From: Streptomyces sp. A0958
GTDB taxonomy: Bacteria > Actinomycetota > Actinomycetes > Streptomycetales > Streptomycetaceae
Direction: 5' to 3'
Assembly (NCBI RefSeq): GCF_004795035.1
Contig: NZ_SSBK01000010.1
Location: 112,977-176,976, forward strand
Length of the DNA: 64,000 bases
The position numbers and the translations under genes were made by a program. The notes beneath the pieces were generated by a model, which was not told the origin of the DNA, made no database searches, and saw nothing but the letters and a program-made list of their open reading frames with translations. How positions within the stretch are numbered: the stretch's first letter is position 1; each line of letters begins with the position of its first letter. Of this stretch, positions 36,201 to 44,809 are shown in pieces.

Positions 36201-36967
36201 GCGTCCTGGTGGAAGGGGCGACTGCGTCCCGTCCGGCTGGTCGCGGACAGCCCGCAGAACCCCACGTGCAGGTAGAGCGGGTCGGGCCGGCTGACCGCAC
36301 CCGCCACCATCAGGTCGGCCGTGCCGTCGTGCAGCCGGTCGCACGCCAGCTTGACCGCGTACAACGAGGACGCACAGGCGGCGTCGAGCGACCACGCCCC
36401 CGCGCCGAGCCCGAGCGCCCGGGCGGCGAGCGCGGCGGGCAGCCCGGAGGAGAAGCGGTTGCGTGCGTCGGGACGTGTACGGCGCTCACCCGCCAGCAGG
36501 GCGTCACGGAGCGGCGGCGGCCGCTGCGCGGACAGCCAGACGTGTTCGGCGAAGGCCGCCCCGGACTGGGTCGGGTACGACAGGTTCCCCAGCACCAGCC
36601 CGCCGCGCGGCAACGGACCCACACGGTTCGCCTCGGTGAGCGCCTGCCGCACCCCGTACAGGACCCAGTGGAACAGCGGGTCCAGCGAGGAGATCCGCTC
36701 CGGGGCGATCCGGAGACCGCCCGGGTCGAAGACGGACTCGAACCGTTCGACGTAACCGCCGACCTCGGTCCAGGTGCGGTCGAGGTGGTCGTCCACCGAG
36801 CCCATGACCCAGCGGCGCGGGATGCGCCAGCGTCCCGCAGGGGCGGCCGCCAGGCTGGTGCGGCCGGCGGCGATGTTCTCCCAGAACGTGTCCGGGTCGA
36901 GTGCACCGGGCAGCACACAGCCCCGGCCGACGACGGCGATCGGTTCGAAATCCATACGAGCGCTCAC
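30239..36967 (-). CDS. PfaC-like iterative PKS: KS-CLF-AT-DH-DH
   Basis: A 2242-residue PUFA-synthase-type subunit. Ketosynthase at about 6-445 with active Cys198 (LDAACAS) and His333 and His369. A second KS-like domain at about 490-800 has SAEEASG in place of the Cys motif (Cys to Glu649), so it is a chain length factor. An acyltransferase-like domain at about 890-1200 has GYSSGES (Ser972) and His1090. A Pro-rich linker leads to four hot-dog folds forming two FabA-like dehydratase units at about 1430-1820 (AGHFKNDPCMPGTL, His1722) and 1890-2240 (AHFFQDPVQPGSLG, His2134). KS-CLF-AT-DH-DH matches myxobacterial Pfa3, but without its terminal acyltransferase. An alternative ATG lies at 36955. 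It is the last gene of the operon, 55 bp after the PfaA-like gene. Confidence 0.93.
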   Translation of the reverse strand: MSARMDFEPIAVVGRGCVLPGALDPDTFWENIAAGRTSLAAAPAGRWRIPRRWVMGSVDDHLDRTWTEVGGYVERFESVFDPGGLRIAPERISSLDPLFHWVLYGVRQALTEANRVGPLPRGGLVLGNLSYPTQSGAAFAEHVWLSAQRPPPLRDALLAGERRTRPDARNRFSSGLPAALAARALGLGAGAWSLDAACASSLYAVKLACDRLHDGTADLMVAGAVSRPDPLYLHVGFCGLSATSRTGRSRPFHQDADGLVHGEGAGFVALMRLPDARAAGLPVLGVIRGVGLSNDGRGAGLISPSEEGQVRAMRLAYDMAGIAPQSVSLVECHATGTPVGDAVEARAMARVFGAGDDVPIGSVKSNVGHLLASAGVAGLLKVLGALRAGVRPATLGAQRPLNALAGTPLRVLAEPEEWPGPRRAAVSAFGFGGTNAHLIVDLPDDVSRPAVPRPTQGSGQTGRSRETCPDSAPASAATSASAAGGSGGRAPVAIVAVGARVGEGTSAEDLRRAVLGGEKRGPAQEFTVGLTDLCFPPLALERTVRHQLLVLEAAREAVRAVALPRERTMVVIGTGVDPEVARPGARWRVPHWLEEAGQGTAVPADSARDAFAPPMTAEGVVGSMPNLAANRISTQLDLGGPGFTVSAEEASGTVALELAARALRAGEADAALVGAADLSCEAVHRAALRELGHEDVPGDAAVVLVLKLLDAARRDGDTVVALLDEECADEPDMVIGDGPGVTFDPAAAFGRAHAASGLVSVAVAALSLQHRAVPRPGEPADAGAVARTARVVVTPLEGPAVSVRLRAGDARPWLRGPAPSLHVYSGADRREVLAALDSGVRSSAGPARLALVVDGDTVPADRREAARRWLAEGGARPADVLYRDRPVDGQTAFVYTNGSAAYRGMGHELMLALPSLGEAVRDKHRALGSRLRSGPRQGVLRQLWIAAELAVCQTVFSREVLGLRPDAALGYSSGESTALVALDAWPDATGLYEATRESGLFTTELTGELRAVRRHWERRGIQGSRWSSYLVGAPVDAVRAELTGEAAVHLMAVNAPGICVIGGESRACAAVVARLGTDLAIELDYDMAAHAPELAEVREVWRAVHHRPTVDVPGVRFYSGATGQAYRPTAERAAEAVTAQGMGTIGFAAMVEQAWADGVRVFVEHGPRRLCTGWIKRVLGDREHVAVALDAPQDTGLRQLCLSVAELVVAGVPVRTEELLARLGDAATDLPHPGATVTVPVVPSPCLPYLEPAVTTLPRPPELAPVPDHGPGRRPVASTVPQARVPGGPAAPTTPPHRSPGADATPAPQHSESPTLPVPSPSDAESRAREDARAAVARLGLRAAELHREVMARHAESHQRFLRMSTLAVRALTAAGTPAPAPDAVEPPALTAPRPAVQLPPPPAPVRPAPAPLPRTPASPSSPPPKPGPKFDRAQLEYLAAHKISALFGPRFAEQDGYAVQARMPGPPMLFADRVTGIDAVPAALAMPGPVRTDGRIWTETDIRSDSWYLDSTGRMPTGLLIEAGQADLLLLSWLGADLLNRGERAYRLLGCEVTFHGAPPGAGDTLCFEIHVDGHAEAGGVRLAFFHYDCYVDGELRLSVREGQAGFFTPAELADSGGIRWDAAEHPPGDALPLDPPAVHCERARFDAEQVRALTEGRPADCFGPGWEGTAAHIRTPRFDEGRLRLLDEVSAFDSAGGPWGRGYLRAETSLAPDDWFFAGHFKNDPCMPGTLMLQGGVQAMAFYLTAMGYTVDRDGWRFEPVTGRPYRTMCRGQATPEGRRVVYEVFVRGVSAGPVPTLHADVLGSVDGTKAFLGRGMALRLVPDWPLSQWRHTGPRAVQTGAAPVPLPQLGGLTGHREERPVATAADGFPFDYPSLLASAWGRPSEAFGTMYEPFDGTRRVARLPGPPYHFMSRIVSVEGPQAGMREGSSVVAEYDVPDQAWFFEQSGGRAMPFAVLVETALQPCGWLASYVGSALTAEVDLLFRNLDGAGTVTGEVTPETRTVRTHAELTRISRSGDLIVESFRVSCSADGVPVFAVETVFGYFPRSAFDEQQGLATSADGQSRLAEPCDRTVDLTVRPDRYCAGELRLPGPMLLMLDRITGYWPDGGSAGLGRLRSEKDVRQDAWFFRAHFFQDPVQPGSLGIEAMCQLLQFYLLERDAAAGTPRPRFEPVLPGRETAWTYRGQITPDHRLIRVDMDIVETGADERGPYAVADASLWGDDTCIYRVRGLGMRVVSKPS

Positions 36968-37022
36968 TTAAGGGGCAGGGCGGGACAGTGGATACCGGCA
37001 GGGCACGGGCCCGTCGGCGGTG

Positions 37023-40000
37023 TCAGGAAGGGCGGCGGACGAGTTCGACACCGATCAGTTCCAGCAGGACGGACCCGTCGGCGTCGATCAGTGCCGCGTC
37101 GCACCGCGCCCCCGTGGTGTGTGCCCTCCGCCCTCGCACCACACACCGCACGCCGCCGTCCACCGGACCGCGGCGGTGCACCCTGCACTCGGCCACGGCC
37201 ATCGGCAGCGTCCCCGCCCCGAGCGCCACCTCGGCCCAGAGAACGGCGAGTTGGAGGGCGCCGTCAACGGCTGCCGCATCGAGCGGCCAGTGAGCGCCTG
37301 CCCACTCCAGGTCGCGCAGGCCCACCACAGTCGCCTCGGCTCCGTGATCCGAGGCGCCGTCCACCGTTCGCAGCGCATGGAACCGGGGACCGTGGAAGAG
37401 AGCCGTGCCCTCGTACGGATCTGCCGAGTCGAGCGGCTTCAGGCCCTCGGGGGTGTCCCATGCGTTCCCAACCGGCTTGTCGGCCCCGGTGTCCAGCACC
37501 GCCCGGAAGTACGCCGAACCGTCCTCGCCCCGCAGCTCCGCCTCCAGCCCCGACGGCGCACCGGGCGCGCCCCTGCTGCCGAGTACGGTGAGCCGGTGGC
37601 CGGCACCCGCCAGCTCTGGCAGGGGACACGTCCTGTACACGCGCAGATCCCGCAGGACGAGCGGGCCGGGGGCCGGCAGCCACGCCGCGGCCGCCCCGGC
37701 GAACCAGTTCAGGGCCATCGCCACGGGCAGCACGGGCGCATCGGCGGGTGCGTGGTCGGCCAGTTGCGGCAGCGAGTCCGAGCGGACCAGCAGTTGCGCC
37801 CTGGAAGGGCCGCAGGCCGGGGCCATGGCCGCCGGATCGTCCCCGGCCACGAGGACGACGCGAGCCTCATCGGCAGCGGCGCCCAACTCGGCGGTGAAGG
37901 CGGCCGCGCCCTGCTCCAGAGGGATGAGCGGGACGCCGGACCGGCCGAAGTGCGCGGCCAGGGACGGCGTGACCATGCCGCCCTGCCAGGGCCCCCAGGC
38001 CACGCATCGCACGAGGCAGCCGGGGCGGCGGGCCTGCTCGGCCGACGCGACCTGGTGAAGGACCTCGTTGGCCATGGCGTAGTCGCTCTGCCCCGGGTTG
38101 CCGAACACGGCGGCCACCGAGGAGAACAGGCAGATGACGTCCAGGGGATCGTCCGCCGTCGCCGCCAGCAGCGCCCGAAGGCCGTCCACCTTGGTGGACA
38201 TGACCAGCTCGGCCTGGTCGTCGCTCTTGTCGGCGATCCGCTTGTCGGCCAGGACCCCCGCACCGTGCACGATGCCGGTGACCGGACCCCAAGTGTCGCG
38301 TACGTCGCGGAGGGCGGCGGCAACGGCGTCACCGTCGCGGGCGTCCACCTGGACGTACCGGACCGGTGAGCCGGCCGCCTCCAGAGCCGCCAGCGTCGCG
38401 CGCACCTCGCGCGCGGCCAGGATCTCCCTGGCCCGTGCCGCGATCCGTGCGGGCGAGGAGCCCGCCGCGTCCGTGCCGGCGCGTTCCGCGAGCAGACGGG
38501 TGAGGGCCGGCTCGTCGGACGCCGAAGCGAATCCCTCCGGTTCGGCGTCCGGGTCCGTCCTGCCCACCAGTACGATCCGGGGACGGTGACTCCTGGCCAG
38601 GTCCAGCAGGGCGGCTGCGGTCACCCCGCGCCCGCCGCCGGTGGCCACGATCACCGATGCGGAGGTGACCCGCCGGGCACCGTCCTCGGACGCCGTCACC
38701 GGAGAGGGCACCATCCGCAGCAGGGACCGAGTCCCGTCCGCCCGGAGACCGACCTCCATGTCGGCTCCGCCTTCGAGCAGCTCCCGCACGACCGCCTCCG
38801 CGACCCTCTCGTCGTCCCGGCCGCCCCGCTCGCAGTCGACGATCCTGACCGACCCGTCCGGCCACTCCTTCGCCGCGGTCCTGACCAGACCGGCGACCCC
38901 GCCCAGCCAGGCGCGGTCGGGCGCGTGGCCACCGAGCCCGAAGTCGCCCCCGGTGTCCTGCACGCTCACGAACAGCACGTCGCCCTCGGTCGCTCGCGGC
39001 GCCACCGTACGTGCCGCACTAAGCGCCGACCGATGGACCTCTCGGGCTGCCTCCGGCGTGCCGGACGCGGTCAGCGCGCCGAGATGGACGACAGCCCGTG
39101 CGTCCGACGGCACCTTCGCCGAGGTGGTGGCGTCCACGCCGTGCTCCGCGAGTTTCCGGGCGACGAGGCCGGCCAGCCCGCACCCGTCCGGACCCTCACC
39201 GGTCACCACGACCGGCCCGCCCAGGAGCCCCGCGGTCAGCAGGCCGGACGCCGGTGACTCCACCATGCGCGGTACCAGCCTCGTCAGTGCGACCTGCTCG
39301 CCGGTTTCGGCGTGGGGGCCGGGAAACCCGGCGCCCTGCGGAGTGCCGGTGTCTGCGGAAGGCGTGGCAGAAGCGGGAGTGCGACGGGGCTCCGGGACGG
39401 CCGGGCCGGCGGTGTCGGCGGAAGGCGCCGCCACGGGACCGGAGCCGGTGGCGAGCGCATCGACGATCTCGCGCAGGGTGCGGAGCCGGCCCAGGTGCCC
39501 GAAGTCTCCCGCCGCCAGGTCACCCAGCTGACGGCGAACGGCTGACAGGATCTCGACGCGCTTGATGGAGTCGACCCCCAGATCCGCCTCCAGCTCCATG
39601 TCCATGTCGAGCATCTCGGCCGGATAGCCGGTGAGCCGGGCCACCACCGACAGGAGGAGGTCTTGCATCTCCGACGGCGACAGGGATACAGCACCATCGC
39701 CGGGAGCGGGAGCGGGAGCGGGAGCGGGAGCGGGAGCGGGAGCCGGGGTCGGGGTCGGCACAGGTACGGGAGCGGGTGCGGCGGGTGCCGGAGGTACGGG
39801 GATGGCGGCCGCGGCCGGAGCGGGCACGGCCGCCTCGGTGCCTGACCCGCCCGTGACCGGTGTGTGCGGCGGTGACGACGGGCGGGGGAGTGGCAGCGGT
39901 GCGGGGAGAGCCGGTGCGGCGAGTGTGTCTCCGGCGGGAGGCATCCCGAGCATCGCGGCCAGGCTCGTCTCGGTCATCCGGAGAAAGGCCATGTGGCTGT

Positions 40001-43000
40001 CCGCCAGCATGCGTTGACAGGCCGCGTGGGTCTCTGCCGTCTGCCGGTGAACCTGGTCGACGGCTGCGTACAGGTCGGCGCCGTAAGAGGTGGCCTCGTG
40101 CGCGGGCGTCGGCCGCTGGGCGTGGACGGGAGCGGAAGTGGGGGCGTACGCGGGCACGGCCACTGCCTGGGTGTCGGACTCGGATTCGTACGCGGGCATG
40201 GGGGCCGCCTGGGTGTCGGACTCGGATACGTGCGCGGGCTTCGGCCGGTGTTCCGGCTCGCCTGCCGGCCCGGGGACCGGCTCGGCGGCTGCGGTCCCGG
40301 GCGGGGGCAGCTGCTGGTGGTTGGCTCCGCTGATCTTCACGGTCATTCGGGGCTCGCGCTCCTTCGCTGAGGTTTCGGGCGAGTCGTAAGGGGCCCAGAG
40401 AGTGCCGAGGTCAAGGGGGACACCGAGCACGGCGAGTTCACCGAGCGCCGCGTGCAGGCTGCTGACCCCGTCCCGGCCCGGCCGGTCCAGGGAGACGGCC
40501 GCGTGCCGGCGGTCGCCGAGAATCTGCCCTACCAGGACGGTCAGCGCGTTGCCCGCGCCGATCTCGATGAAGGTCCGTACCCCGTTCGCGTACATCGCCT
40601 CGATCTGGTCCTGGAACAGCACCGGCGAGGCGAGGTGACCGGCGATCCGACGGCGCACTTCCTCCGGGGCCGAGGGGTACGGTGCCGCGTCGGCGTTGCC
40701 GTAGACCTCGATTCCCGGCTCCATGAGCGGCACGGTGCGCAGGTACGCGGCGAGCGGTTCGGCGGCCGGGGCGACCATCGGGCTGTGGAAAGCCGTCGAG
40801 GCGGCCAGCCGCCGGGTGGCCACCCCCTCGCCGGCGAACGCCTTCTCGGCGCGCACGACAGCCTCTTCGGAACCCGAAAGCACCACCTGGCGGGGCCCGT
40901 TGTGATTGGCCGGCCAGATGTCGCCGAATCCGCCACCGGCCAGCACCTTCGCGACCCGCGCGTGGTCCGCCGCCACCGCCAGCATCGCGCCCGGTGCGCC
41001 CGACGCATCCCGCATCAGCTCGCCGCGGCGACGGGCCAGACCCACCAGCGACCCGGCGTCCAGCACACCCGCGCAGTGCAGCGCCACCAGCTCACCGAAG
41101 CTGTGCCCCGCCACGCAGTCCGGACGCAACCCCAACTCCCGCACCACCTCCAGCAGCGCCAGCGCGTGCACCGCGAGAGCGGGCTGCGCCCACTCGGTGG
41201 CATCCAGCAGCGCCCGCCGGGCCGCGCGCTCGCCGTCGGTGAAGGCGGGCGGCGGGAACACGACCCGGTGCAGGGTGCGCCCCTCGAAGCGGGTGCCGCC
41301 CAGCCGGTCCCACACGGCCTGGGCGGCGGGCGCCAGCATCGCGACGTCGGCTCCCATCCCGACGTACTGGGAACCCTGTCCGGGAAACAGGAAGCCGATG
41401 CGGCCGGGCGCGGGCTCCCCGGACGCGAACCGGACTCCGGACGGCGTGGAGAACGCCGTGCCGGGCCGCTGCCCGATCAGGGCCAGCGCCTGGTCGTACT
41501 TCGCACGCAGGTCCTCACCGTCGCCGGCGACGACCGCCAGGCGCACCCGGTCGGTTGAGGAGAAGGAAGTGTGGCTCTCCCGTGCCAGCGCGGCGAGCGA
41601 ACGGCCGTCGTCCGCCCGCGGCGGCACCAGGTCCGCCGGCGAGGCACCGCTGAACAGGACGAGTTCGCTCGGCGCCCATCGATGGCGCAGGGCCGCGCGG
41701 CCCCGGGCGCCCGAGGGCACGTACTCCTCCAGCGTGACGTGGAAGTTGCTGCCGCCGAAACCGAAACTCGACACCGAGGCCCGGCGCGGATGTCCGGCAG
41801 GCCGAACCCAGGGGCGGGTCTCGGTGTTGACGTAGAACGGGCCGTCCGGACCGGCGGCCGCCGGGTTGGGCAGTTCGACCTTCACGGTCGGCGGCAGCAC
41901 CTTGTGGTGCAGGGCCATGACCGCCTTGAGCAGCCCTGCCGCGCCCGCCGCGCACTTGGTGTGACCGATCTGCGACTTGACCGAACCGATCGCACACCAC
42001 GGCCCGTCCGTACGGCCCGACGCACCGAACACCTCGTTCAGAGCCGCCAGTTCGGCGGTGTCCCCGGCCTTGGTCCCGGTACCGTGCGCCTCGACCAGTT
42101 CCACGGTCTCCGGCCCGTACCCCGCGTCCTCGTAGGCCCGGCGCAGGGCCCTCGCCTGGCCGGCGGGCAGCGGGGCGTAGATCGCCGTGCTCCTGCCGTC
42201 GGACGACGTACCGATGCCCCGGATCACCGCGTGGATTCGGTCGCCGTCGCGCTCCGCGTCGGACAACCGCTTCAGCGCGTACATGACGACCGCTTCGCCG
42301 AGCATGGTGCCGTCCGCCGCGGCCGAGAACGGCCGGCAGTCACCGCTGGGGGACAGCGCGGGCGTCTTGGAGAAGCAGAGGAACATGCCGACGTCGTTCC
42401 CCGTGTCCACGCCCCCGCTGATCACCAGGTCGGCCCGGCCGAGCGCCAGTTCGCCGACCGCGGTGGACAGGGCCGCCAGGGAACTGGCACAGGCGGCGTC
42501 CGCGGTGTGGTTGATGCCGTGCAGGTCGAACCGGTTGGCGATCCGGCCCGCGACGACGTTGCCGAGCAGGCCGGGAAAGGTCGACTCCTGCCACGGCGTG
42601 AACCGCGCCGCGATGCGGTCGCACACGGCCTGCGCCTCCGCCTCCCCGAGACCGCTCTCGCGCAGGGCGGCGAGCCACACCGGGCGATGGGTGCGCCCGT
42701 ACATGTGCGGAAGGAGTTCCAGGGCGGCCGAGCCGAGGACGACACCGGTCCGGTCCCGGTCCACCCGGGCCCGGCCACCGGCGTCCGCCAGCACCTGGTC
42801 GGCGACCATCAGAGCGAGGAGCTGTGACGTGTCCGTCGACGACAGACCGGTGGGCGGCACCCCGTACGCCATCGGGTCGAAGTCCACCTCCGGCAGGAAG
42901 GCACCCCGGCGGGCGTACGTCTTGTCGGGGGCGGCCGGGTCCGGATCGTAGTGGTCCTCAACCCGCCAACGCGACGCGGGCACTTCGGTGATCATGTCCC

Positions 43001-43160
43001 GTCCGCCGCACACGATCCGCCAGTAGCCGGCCGCGTCCGTCGCACCCGGCACCAGGGCGCCAACACCGACCACGGCGACGGGGGTCCGGCCGAGCGGGGA
43101 GGCGGGCACGGTCTCTCCTTGAGGCAGGGACGGCGCCTTCGGAACGCCGGGGCCGCTCAT
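37023..43160 (-). CDS. PfaA-like iterative PKS: KS-AT-ACP-KR-DH
   Basis: A 2045-residue subunit. Ketosynthase at about 25-480 with Cys224 (ADAACASS), His359 and His400; malonyl acyltransferase at about 590-900 (FPGQGSQYVGMG, GHSFG Ser687); one acyl carrier domain at about 1160-1240 (LGVDSIKRVEIL, Ser1198); ketoreductase at about 1320-1770 (ATGGGRGV, YAMANE Tyr1694); and a terminal product-template/dehydratase-like domain with DHAPADAPVLP (His803 of that segment's start, about 1803) and DGALQ (Asp1966). PUFA synthases usually have 4-9 tandem ACPs, so a single ACP is notable. The start at 43160 overlaps the PfaD stop by ATGA; GTG 43109 with AAGGAGAG 5 bp upstream is an equally good alternative. 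Confidence 0.93.
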   Translation of the reverse strand: MSGPGVPKAPSLPQGETVPASPLGRTPVAVVGVGALVPGATDAAGYWRIVCGGRDMITEVPASRWRVEDHYDPDPAAPDKTYARRGAFLPEVDFDPMAYGVPPTGLSSTDTSQLLALMVADQVLADAGGRARVDRDRTGVVLGSAALELLPHMYGRTHRPVWLAALRESGLGEAEAQAVCDRIAARFTPWQESTFPGLLGNVVAGRIANRFDLHGINHTADAACASSLAALSTAVGELALGRADLVISGGVDTGNDVGMFLCFSKTPALSPSGDCRPFSAAADGTMLGEAVVMYALKRLSDAERDGDRIHAVIRGIGTSSDGRSTAIYAPLPAGQARALRRAYEDAGYGPETVELVEAHGTGTKAGDTAELAALNEVFGASGRTDGPWCAIGSVKSQIGHTKCAAGAAGLLKAVMALHHKVLPPTVKVELPNPAAAGPDGPFYVNTETRPWVRPAGHPRRASVSSFGFGGSNFHVTLEEYVPSGARGRAALRHRWAPSELVLFSGASPADLVPPRADDGRSLAALARESHTSFSSTDRVRLAVVAGDGEDLRAKYDQALALIGQRPGTAFSTPSGVRFASGEPAPGRIGFLFPGQGSQYVGMGADVAMLAPAAQAVWDRLGGTRFEGRTLHRVVFPPPAFTDGERAARRALLDATEWAQPALAVHALALLEVVRELGLRPDCVAGHSFGELVALHCAGVLDAGSLVGLARRRGELMRDASGAPGAMLAVAADHARVAKVLAGGGFGDIWPANHNGPRQVVLSGSEEAVVRAEKAFAGEGVATRRLAASTAFHSPMVAPAAEPLAAYLRTVPLMEPGIEVYGNADAAPYPSAPEEVRRRIAGHLASPVLFQDQIEAMYANGVRTFIEIGAGNALTVLVGQILGDRRHAAVSLDRPGRDGVSSLHAALGELAVLGVPLDLGTLWAPYDSPETSAKEREPRMTVKISGANHQQLPPPGTAAAEPVPGPAGEPEHRPKPAHVSESDTQAAPMPAYESESDTQAVAVPAYAPTSAPVHAQRPTPAHEATSYGADLYAAVDQVHRQTAETHAACQRMLADSHMAFLRMTETSLAAMLGMPPAGDTLAAPALPAPLPLPRPSSPPHTPVTGGSGTEAAVPAPAAAAIPVPPAPAAPAPVPVPTPTPAPAPAPAPAPAPAPGDGAVSLSPSEMQDLLLSVVARLTGYPAEMLDMDMELEADLGVDSIKRVEILSAVRRQLGDLAAGDFGHLGRLRTLREIVDALATGSGPVAAPSADTAGPAVPEPRRTPASATPSADTGTPQGAGFPGPHAETGEQVALTRLVPRMVESPASGLLTAGLLGGPVVVTGEGPDGCGLAGLVARKLAEHGVDATTSAKVPSDARAVVHLGALTASGTPEAAREVHRSALSAARTVAPRATEGDVLFVSVQDTGGDFGLGGHAPDRAWLGGVAGLVRTAAKEWPDGSVRIVDCERGGRDDERVAEAVVRELLEGGADMEVGLRADGTRSLLRMVPSPVTASEDGARRVTSASVIVATGGGRGVTAAALLDLARSHRPRIVLVGRTDPDAEPEGFASASDEPALTRLLAERAGTDAAGSSPARIAARAREILAAREVRATLAALEAAGSPVRYVQVDARDGDAVAAALRDVRDTWGPVTGIVHGAGVLADKRIADKSDDQAELVMSTKVDGLRALLAATADDPLDVICLFSSVAAVFGNPGQSDYAMANEVLHQVASAEQARRPGCLVRCVAWGPWQGGMVTPSLAAHFGRSGVPLIPLEQGAAAFTAELGAAADEARVVLVAGDDPAAMAPACGPSRAQLLVRSDSLPQLADHAPADAPVLPVAMALNWFAGAAAAWLPAPGPLVLRDLRVYRTCPLPELAGAGHRLTVLGSRGAPGAPSGLEAELRGEDGSAYFRAVLDTGADKPVGNAWDTPEGLKPLDSADPYEGTALFHGPRFHALRTVDGASDHGAEATVVGLRDLEWAGAHWPLDAAAVDGALQLAVLWAEVALGAGTLPMAVAECRVHRRGPVDGGVRCVVRGRRAHTTGARCDAALIDADGSVLLELIGVELVRRPS
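39702..39743. repeat. hexanucleotide microsatellite inside the PfaA-like gene
   Basis: Seven tandem copies of GGGAGC on the plus strand encode the repeated Pro-Ala part of the linker that precedes the ACP. Copy-number change would alter linker length in steps of two residues without shifting the frame. Confidence 0.9.
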
Positions 43161-44740
43161 GCCAGCTCGCAGGGCACGTAGGTGAAAGCCTCGGGAGGCA
43201 AGGGGACTCCATGGGTACGCAGTTGATGGGCGCGGGTGAGTACGGCCGCACCTTCGAGGAGGTTCAGAGCGATCTGCACCACGGTCCGGTGCCCCGGTTC
43301 GGCCAGCCACGTGCCCGTCACCCACCGGTTGAAGGCGCCCATCGACGGCCCGCACCAGATCTGGTAGTCGGCCCGCCGCGATCCGTGCCCGGTGATCGCC
43401 CAGCGGCTGGAACTGCCCAGGTACCAGCGGAAGACCAGGGCCATCCGGTGTTTCGGATCAGCTTCCGCACGCCTGATCTCGGCGGGATCGCGCTGCTCCC
43501 AGAACGCGCGCGTGCGCTGCCAGATCTCCTCGAACGGGGCGCGCAGCACATCACGTTCCAGCGAGGTCCGCAGGGCGGGCGGGACCTCCTCCAAGGAGCC
43601 GTGCGCCCGGTACGCCGCGTGGAGCCGGCCGGCCCGCTGGGCGAACATCGTCCCGCGCGACAGCACTTGCAGCTTCACGCCGAGCTCGAACATGTCGGCC
43701 GCCGGCGCCATGGCCACATCGGCGATGTCCGCGTCGCACAGCATCGCCTTGGCCTCGTCGGACAGACCGGCTTCGACGGAGGTCTGGTTGACCGACCCGA
43801 CGACCACGTAGGACGCGCCGAGGGCGAAGGCGGCGGCCACCGCGTCGGGTGTGCCGAGGCCGCCGGCCGCACCGATCCTGACCGGCCGGTGGTAACCGAA
43901 CCGCCTGCAGAGCGCGTCGCGCAGCGCCGCGATCCTCGGCAGCAGGACCGACAACGGCCGGTTGTCGGTGTGCCCGCCGCTGTCCGCCTCCACGGTGATG
44001 TCCTCGGCCACCGGCACGCGGGCCGCCAGATCCGCCTCCTCCCGAGTCAGTCGGCCCTCGGCCACGAGGGAGTCCAGGAGGGCGGCCGGGGCGGGGGAGA
44101 GGAACCTTTCAGCCACCTCGGGCCGGGAGACCTTGGCGAGCATCCGCGTAGGCCGGACGATGTCTCCGTCCGCCCCTCGGCGAAGCCCCCGGGCCGAGCA
44201 CCACACGACGGCCGGGGTCAGCTCCATGTACGCCGACGCGGAGACCCGGGGCACACCGCAGCGCACGAGAAGCTCCGCGACGCGCGACTCCAGCGCCGGT
44301 TCGGCCGGTGAGTGGATGAGGTTCACACCCCAGTTCCGGCGCCCACCCAGCTCATCGACCAGTGTGCGCACGGCCCGTTCCACATCCGCGTACGCCAGGC
44401 CGCCCGCGCCGAAGAAGCCGAGCATGTCCGCCCGGGCCATCGCCGACACCATGGCCGTCGTCGCGATTCCGTTCGCCATCTCGCCCGCGACATAGGGGAA
44501 CCGGACGCCGTGCGCCTCGCAGAAGGTACGGCCGCCGAGCCACTCCGGATACAGCGGGGGCAGCGTTCCGAGGGCCCGGCCCGGCGGCACGGGCCCGTGC
44601 GCGAGCCCCAGCTCACGGCGGTCCGGCCCGCTGACCACGTGGACGGGCTCACGGATGCGCCGGGCACAGGCCGCGATCCCGTCGGGTGTGAAGGCCGGTG
44701 GGGACACGGCCGGGGAGCCGGAAGCTGCGAGGACGGGCAC
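43157..44740 (-). CDS. pfaD: PfaD-type trans-acting enoyl reductase
   Basis: A 527-residue FMN-dependent enoyl reductase of the PfaD/nitronate-monooxygenase-like TIM-barrel group, which reduces the double bond made by the PKS dehydratases. Evidence: FPYVAGEMANGIATTAMVSAMARADMLGFFGAGGLAY, GVNLIHSPAEPALE, TVEADSGGHTDNRPLSVLLPRI (the conserved EADSGGHTDN), VRIGAAGGLGTPDAVAAAFALGASYVVVGSVNQTS (FMN phosphate site), and a C-terminal AFNRWVTGTWL block. It starts at GTG 44740 with GGAG 7 bp upstream. It is the second gene of the operon and overlaps the start of the PfaA-like gene. Confidence 0.93.
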   Translation of the reverse strand: MPVLAASGSPAVSPPAFTPDGIAACARRIREPVHVVSGPDRRELGLAHGPVPPGRALGTLPPLYPEWLGGRTFCEAHGVRFPYVAGEMANGIATTAMVSAMARADMLGFFGAGGLAYADVERAVRTLVDELGGRRNWGVNLIHSPAEPALESRVAELLVRCGVPRVSASAYMELTPAVVWCSARGLRRGADGDIVRPTRMLAKVSRPEVAERFLSPAPAALLDSLVAEGRLTREEADLAARVPVAEDITVEADSGGHTDNRPLSVLLPRIAALRDALCRRFGYHRPVRIGAAGGLGTPDAVAAAFALGASYVVVGSVNQTSVEAGLSDEAKAMLCDADIADVAMAPAADMFELGVKLQVLSRGTMFAQRAGRLHAAYRAHGSLEEVPPALRTSLERDVLRAPFEEIWQRTRAFWEQRDPAEIRRAEADPKHRMALVFRWYLGSSSRWAITGHGSRRADYQIWCGPSMGAFNRWVTGTWLAEPGHRTVVQIALNLLEGAAVLTRAHQLRTHGVPLPPEAFTYVPCELA

Positions 44741-44809
44741 GGGGAGGCTCCAACGAGACAGGACGCGGGTCGGTCGACGGGGAAGGGGTGGGCTGAGGTG
44801 GTACGACGG

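Noticed and set aside
30239..44740. Enediyne or ordinary modular type I PKS
   Set aside because: Presence of a CLF domain, FabA-like dehydratases and a PfaD-type reductase fits PUFA-type synthases; there is no modular repetition and no enediyne KS-AT-ACP-KR-DH-PPTase single protein.
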